DNA of 64,000 nt from Balneolaceae bacterium UBA3186 (lineage in GTDB: Bacteria; Bacteroidota; Rhodothermia; Balneolales; Balneolaceae), in the NCBI GenBank assembly GCA_002364085.1, contig DEXK01000006.1:68025-132024 (forward strand), in the 5' to 3' direction. The translations under genes and the position numbers were made by a program. Of this stretch, positions 60,079 to 64,000 are shown one piece after another. The notes beneath the pieces were generated by a model. The model ran no database searches. It saw nothing but the letters and a program-made list of their open reading frames with translations, and was not told the DNA's origin. How positions within the stretch are numbered: position 1 is the first letter of the stretch; every line of letters begins with the position of its first letter.

Positions 60079-60354
60079 GGTAAATATATTTGGTGAAAAT
60101 TAGTACTAAAGCTACAAAGGGCGAGACGTGATTAATTAAGCTGAATGGTTGCAACCTTCTTTTCTAAGCTTCAAAATGTCTGCGCTCCTGATGAAAGCAA
60201 TAACCAATATACGAATTTTTAAGTTCTTTAGTACTTAAAATTTAAGATCCGTGAGTATTATCACTACTAAAAACATTAGAATTTTTATACCTCTATTTCA
60301 TTTCTCAATAAAACTCTTTTATTAATTAAATGAACAAATATCAGCCTAAAAATT

Positions 60355-61287
60355 ATGTGGTGTTCCTTTAAATTATTTAGATCCACTTTTACATTAATCG
60401 TTTGTGGATTTCTTCTTTCATGTTTTACAAACTCAATTAAAGCTCAACAAACGTTAGAATATCCAACTCTTGGAATAACAGTAAATGTGCCTATTGGATT
60501 TGAATATGAAGAAAATGAAGAGGGGTTAGTACTCTATACTAACAAGTATCCCGATACTTATTTTATTCTGACTCAACATGAATACAATCATATCGCTGAA
60601 ATAGAATCTATTGCAAACGTGCCTTATGAAGAACCCGAAATTGGATTAAAGCTATCTAAAAGTGGAGATATTGAACGTATAGATGATAATGCCATAGGCG
60701 CTCACTTTAAAGGTACATTAGGGAATAGTGATGCTTCGGCTTTCATACTTGCAAGATTAAATCCCTTTGGGGACGGAGTTTCAGTTATTGGTTTGACTAT
60801 TAATGGTAATTTGAATCCCGAAGTTCTGCGTAGCAATGTAATTGATATTAATAATGGAATAAAGCTAGACGAGATTTCAATGAGTGCAGAAATCATTGAG
60901 TGGATTGAAAAACTAAAAAATACAAGACTTGAATACAGAACCAGTTATTCTTCTAATTCATATTCCAGTGGGGGAATTAGTGGTTACTCCAGTTCCTCTG
61001 AGGCTATTGAACTTTGCAAAGATGGCTACTTTAATTATTCTGGATCTTCAAGCACCAGTATGAGTTCAGGCAGTTTAGGAGTTTTGGGAAACAGTAACTC
61101 ATCAAAAAAAGGTAATGGAGAATGGAAAATAGAAGAAAACGGAGCTCAAGAACCGATATTAATTCTCAATTATTATAACGGTTCAACAGAACAATACTCG
61201 ATGTATTATAAAAAGGGGTATTTGTATCTAAACGATTACAAGTATACTATTGGGAGAGGTTCAGAATATGGACCTTCTTGTTTTTGA
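60355..61287 (+). CDS. Secreted hypothetical protein
   Basis: A 310-residue protein with an N-terminal signal peptide (LIVCGFLLSCFTNSIKAQQ); a lipobox-like FLLSC may precede the Ala-Gln site. Residues 35-190 form an alpha/beta domain (YPTLGITVNVPIGFEYEENEEGLVLYT, similar to periplasmic DcrB/PsbP-like folds). A Ser/Tyr/Gly-rich linker follows (SYSSNSYSSGGISGYSSSS). The C-terminal beta-rich domain (IELCKDGYFNY, GEWKIEENGAQEPILILNY, YLYLNDYKYTIGRG) looks like the small beta domain found at the ends of various Bacteroidota and cyanobacterial proteins that reports a dose-dependent stimulus. I do not recognise a definite family. Confidence 0.6.
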   Translation: MWCSFKLFRSTFTLIVCGFLLSCFTNSIKAQQTLEYPTLGITVNVPIGFEYEENEEGLVLYTNKYPDTYFILTQHEYNHIAEIESIANVPYEEPEIGLKLSKSGDIERIDDNAIGAHFKGTLGNSDASAFILARLNPFGDGVSVIGLTINGNLNPEVLRSNVIDINNGIKLDEISMSAEIIEWIEKLKNTRLEYRTSYSSNSYSSGGISGYSSSSEAIELCKDGYFNYSGSSSTSMSSGSLGVLGNSNSSKKGNGEWKIEENGAQEPILILNYYNGSTEQYSMYYKKGYLYLNDYKYTIGRGSEYGPSCF

Positions 61288-61292
61288 CTGCT

Positions 61293-62009
61293 TTAGAAGT
61301 TGAATTGAAAATTAGCAGTTACCCCTCGTTCTCCAAATTCATTTATATAATTAACACTTACTACAGGAATAGAGTTTGACAAATTCCTTGCTCTTGTAAA
61401 AGCATTAATACCACTTAATAAACGGTTTGCTACCATCAACGTTAAGAGTGTTGGAAGTTGATTTTCAGAATTAGCTATACGATCTCTGGTATCACGAAAT
61501 TCGAATCTGTCATTATCAGATTCCCAATTCCATCTATTTTCTGGAGTATCGGGAAGAATATTTTGCCATCTGCGGGTTCTAAGTTGAAAATCATTGTACT
61601 CTGCAAGGTTATCAAAATTTGCTACAGCCAACTCAAACTCACGGTTTCTATTTGCTAAAGAAACTCCGGCTTTAGATCTTGCTAAAATACTCAGATTACC
61701 TTCTAACCGGTTTGCTCTTGCATTTAATCCAAAATAACCTGCCATTAACGCAATTTCTGAACCTAAATGAATTTTTCCTCTGCTCCAATTTTCGTTATCT
61801 ACATATTGATGACCGAGACCTGGAACAACAAAAGAGAGAAGTAAGGCCGTTTTAGGATTAGGCATTTCTTCCAAAGCAACAACTTTATTCGGTTGATCAA
61901 ATTCAATTCCTTGAGCGAAACTTTTTTCAATAACCATTAACCAACAAGGAATAATCAATAGCCATTTTAAATATCTATTAAATCCGAATTTATTCTGTGT
62001 ATTCAACAT
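61293..62009 (-). CDS. DUF5683-like exported membrane-associated protein
   Basis: A 238-residue protein with an N-terminal hydrophobic segment (YLKWLLIIPCWLMVIEKSFA, then QG) that looks like a signal peptide. It has the motif NPKTALLLSFVVPGLGHQYVDNENWSRGKIHLGSEIALMAGYFG, which matches the P-x-x-A-xx-S-xx-xPGxGQ-xY pattern of DUF5683. A second amphipathic region lies near residue 190 (LPTLLTLMVANRLLSGINAFT). Its role is not known. The start ATG lies in a copy of the dispersed AT-rich repeat (62001-62039). It stands between ccmF and a convergent secreted protein gene. Confidence 0.65.
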   Translation of the reverse strand: MLNTQNKFGFNRYLKWLLIIPCWLMVIEKSFAQGIEFDQPNKVVALEEMPNPKTALLLSFVVPGLGHQYVDNENWSRGKIHLGSEIALMAGYFGLNARANRLEGNLSILARSKAGVSLANRNREFELAVANFDNLAEYNDFQLRTRRWQNILPDTPENRWNWESDNDRFEFRDTRDRIANSENQLPTLLTLMVANRLLSGINAFTRARNLSNSIPVVSVNYINEFGERGVTANFQFNF

Positions 62010-62039
62010 TGATTATTGATTGTTGGAAATTGGATATTA
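62001..62039. repeat. Dispersed AATATCCAAT/CAACAATCAAT repeat, copy 3
   Basis: On the minus strand it reads AATATCCAATTTCCAACAAT then CAATAATCAATGTTGAAT, matching copy 1 in the AATAT-x-xAAT-x-T-x-CAACAAT core. It occupies the whole spacer between ccmF and the DUF5683-like gene and includes the latter's ATG. Confidence 0.6.
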
Positions 62040-62045
62040 CCTGTT

Positions 62046-64000
62046 CTACTTCTTCCGTTCTCTGCCCCAATGTCGGAAAATAGAAACGCTAAATCCAATC
62101 ATCAGCAAAAAAGTACCCAGCCAAACAACGGAAATGAAAGGCTTTTGTTCTGCTACAACTAAGATCCATTCGCTTTCATATTCTTCATCTAATCCCGTAA
62201 TAGTAAGATCTATTTCACCACTTTCAGGATATACTTTTGAGAAGCTAAATGTAAGATCATGGCCCGGTAATTCCACCGGTGGAGCAAATACAAAAGTTTT
62301 GCCTTCTTCGTCGTTGTACAATGCGAACAACGGCTCAATCAAGTATTGCTGACTACTTGCCAAATGTGTTAACTGAATCTGAGCCCGCACGCCAATATTT
62401 GTATTAGGAGGCAGCTTAGTTGTGTCTTCCATTGCATAGTTAATGAAATTCATTTCAAAACCGCCTACGGTAATGATCTCTCCTTTTTCAAACTGTATGG
62501 TTTGTGTTTCAGGAGTGTTACTATCCATACCATCTACAGGATCAACGTTTGCACGGCGGGCAATCATATCGTTGCGTTGCTTAATGAAAGAACTACCCGC
62601 TACATATAAATAAATATCACTTATTAATCCGGAACGAACATCGGGATCAACCGACCACTGAACATTATCTTGTGTAGAAGTAGCCAGCATCGGATACACT
62701 TCAGGGTACATATAAAATGGATCTCCACTTCCTAATGGTAATGGCTCAAAAAGAAGTTTGTAGGTTTGCTGACCAGGGCGATTTTGATCTGACAGATCGA
62801 AGCCTGTATAAGTTACTATGTATTCATCATTAACAATTTTCGGTTCTTCAAGTTTCAACTCCAAAAATAGTACAGGTTCAGTGACCGTGAATTCCATTTC
62901 ATCTTTGATCACGCCTTGCTTTACTTGTTCGTTATAGTTGCTGATTCTTTCGTCCAGCATTGGCTTGTTATAAACTGAAGAAGCCAAAATTCCAATCAAT
63001 AAAATCCCAAAACCAACATGAGTTACTGAGCCACCGATCAACTTTGGTTTTTTTACACACAGCTGAACAATTACGAAGGTATTTCCAACAACTGCAAAGA
63101 AAGCAGTAAACATATATAAAATGTAGTATGGATCTCTAACCTCGCCCAAAAACACAGCTGCAATTGTTAGTGCTGAAGTAATTAACAGTGGGTTAATTAG
63201 TGCTGATGCTAAGGTCTCAAAAGAATATTTTTTCCAGAATAGATATTGGCCCAACACTGTAAATACTGCCATCAACATAGCAATTGGCATACTCCACTGG
63301 TTGTAGAAACTTATCTCCGGCGGTGTTGGGTTTTCATTGAATAACAATCCTATAATAGGAGAGCTTGTTCCTAAAATGATCACCATCCCCAGTATGAACA
63401 ACAGGATTGCTCCTGTAAATGTCATGAACTCACGAGACAAGATCTGAGATTCTTTTTCCTGAGAAGGAAGTTCCTTATATCTCCACAGAAACATTCCTAA
63501 GCCAAGTCCTGTTATTACAATCATAAAGATGAGTAACTGATTGTATAACCCAAGATCCACGAAGCTGTGAACTGAAGAGTCTGCTAATATCCCTGATCTT
63601 GTTAAGAATGTTTCATATACAATAGCTACATAAGCGAGTAATGCAAAAATAAGGGATGACTTCTGAGCAACTGAGCTTTTTCGCTGAATGATCATTGTAT
63701 GAATTCCAGCCGTTCCAATCAGCCATGGAACTAATGAGGCATTTTCAACGGGATCCCAAGCCCAGAAACCTCCGAATGAAAGTGTAACATATGCCCAATA
63801 TCCACCAAGGAATATCGCTGTTAGCAAAGCTACGTTTGAGCTTAATGTCCATGGTAAAGCAGGACCAACCCATTCATTATATTTTCTTTTCCATAATGCC
63901 GCCATCGCAAAACAGTATGGAATGGTCATCATAGCAAACCCTACAAATAAAAGAGGTGGATGGATCATCATCCAGGGACTTTTAAGAAGATCATTCAACC
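62046..64000 (-). CDS. ccmF: Cytochrome c biogenesis haem lyase CcmF, C-terminal part (cut by window edge)
   Basis: At least 650 residues are in the window; the first visible Met is inside the protein and the true start lies beyond base 64000. The WWD haem-binding signature reads LSFGGFWAWDPVENASLVPWL, preceded by MIHPPLLFVGF and followed by many TM helices. Conserved His (MIHPP, AGIHTMI) are haem ligands. A large periplasmic loop (about 380-600) and a final TM helix (FISVVWLGTFLLMIGFSVSIF) complete it. It joins haem to apocytochrome c in the periplasm (system I). Other ccm genes must lie to the right. Confidence 0.93.
   Translation of the reverse strand, partial: LNDLLKSPWMMIHPPLLFVGFAMMTIPYCFAMAALWKRKYNEWVGPALPWTLSSNVALLTAIFLGGYWAYVTLSFGGFWAWDPVENASLVPWLIGTAGIHTMIIQRKSSVAQKSSLIFALLAYVAIVYETFLTRSGILADSSVHSFVDLGLYNQLLIFMIVITGLGLGMFLWRYKELPSQEKESQILSREFMTFTGAILLFILGMVIILGTSSPIIGLLFNENPTPPEISFYNQWSMPIAMLMAVFTVLGQYLFWKKYSFETLASALINPLLITSALTIAAVFLGEVRDPYYILYMFTAFFAVVGNTFVIVQLCVKKPKLIGGSVTHVGFGILLIGILASSVYNKPMLDERISNYNEQVKQGVIKDEMEFTVTEPVLFLELKLEEPKIVNDEYIVTYTGFDLSDQNRPGQQTYKLLFEPLPLGSGDPFYMYPEVYPMLATSTQDNVQWSVDPDVRSGLISDIYLYVAGSSFIKQRNDMIARRANVDPVDGMDSNTPETQTIQFEKGEIITVGGFEMNFINYAMEDTTKLPPNTNIGVRAQIQLTHLASSQQYLIEPLFALYNDEEGKTFVFAPPVELPGHDLTFSFSKVYPESGEIDLTITGLDEEYESEWILVVAEQKPFISVVWLGTFLLMIGFSVSIFRHWGRERKK

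Noticed and set aside
60147..60156. GGTTGCAACC upstream of rpoD as another REP-like element
   Set aside because: Only 10 bases are symmetric, the flanks do not match the units at 13.8 kb, and a match of this length can occur by chance.

Overview
The window is chromosomal DNA of an AT-rich, Gram-negative member of the Bacteroidota/Balneolota branch (Balneola-like is my best guess, inferred from gene content only). The evidence is: secreted proteins with the C-terminal 'NYPNPFNPTT' sorting module; a short primary sigma factor without region 1.1; a DUF3098 protein; a TonB-dependent receptor with a carboxypeptidase-like N-terminal domain; a Reg_prop/Y_Y_Y two-component sensor; and weak or absent Shine-Dalgarno sequences. 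Most of the window is ordinary housekeeping DNA with about 55 protein genes. I see no tRNA, rRNA, CRISPR array or prophage.

Layout. 1-1.4 kb: leftward DUF3098 protein, DUF92 membrane protein and a cation symporter cut by the window edge. 1.5-6.2 kb: rightward maf, TPR protein, secreted protein and mazG. 6.9-8.1 kb: citrate synthase, convergent with a large REC-PAS-histidine kinase (8.1-11 kb) and leuS (11.1-13.7 kb). 13.7-17.6 kb: an array of palindromic REP-like repeats and a type IIG restriction-modification gene. 17.7-25.6 kb: leftward run gatB, thioredoxin-fold lipoprotein, tpiA, purD, NHL propeller, LuxE-like and LuxC-like genes. 25.7-28.6 kb: two tandem secreted paralogues. 28.6-30.6 kb: agmatine deiminase and N-carbamoylputrescine amidohydrolase (polyamine synthesis). 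30.8-36.5 kb: pckA, a DUF6364/PIN toxin-antitoxin pair, prfA, a four-helix-bundle protein, purK and purE. 36.6-39.2 kb: RRM protein, YbjQ, dnaJ-grpE. 39.3-49.5 kb: SGNH lipoprotein with TonB receptor, two more SGNH hydrolases, a SIMPL protein and a ybbA-ybbP-like ABC system. 49.6-64 kb: OmpA lipoprotein, corA, FadL-like porin, a Tyr/Gly and Ser/Arg-rich lipoprotein, a NarL-type two-component system, an acyltransferase-like protein, rpoD, two envelope proteins and the 3' part of ccmF.

The most unusual locus is the type IIG enzyme at 13993-17628. An HUH/Y1 (RAYT-like, REP-associated) transposase domain of about 160 residues sits in frame between methyltransferase motif I (DPACGSGAF) and motif IV (NPPY), replacing nothing obvious. 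Palindromes with a TTGCAA core, of the kind RAYTs act on, lie inside the reading frame (two copies) and in a three-unit array just downstream. This looks like a mobile HUH domain living inside a restriction enzyme without breaking it. Other points of note are an in-frame inverted duplication in the LuxE-like gene beside its conserved SSGTSG motif, a family of short dispersed repeats that supply start and stop codons to neighbouring genes, a terminator embedded in the 3' end of a kinase gene, and paired ATACGTAT palindromes at the toxin-antitoxin promoter.
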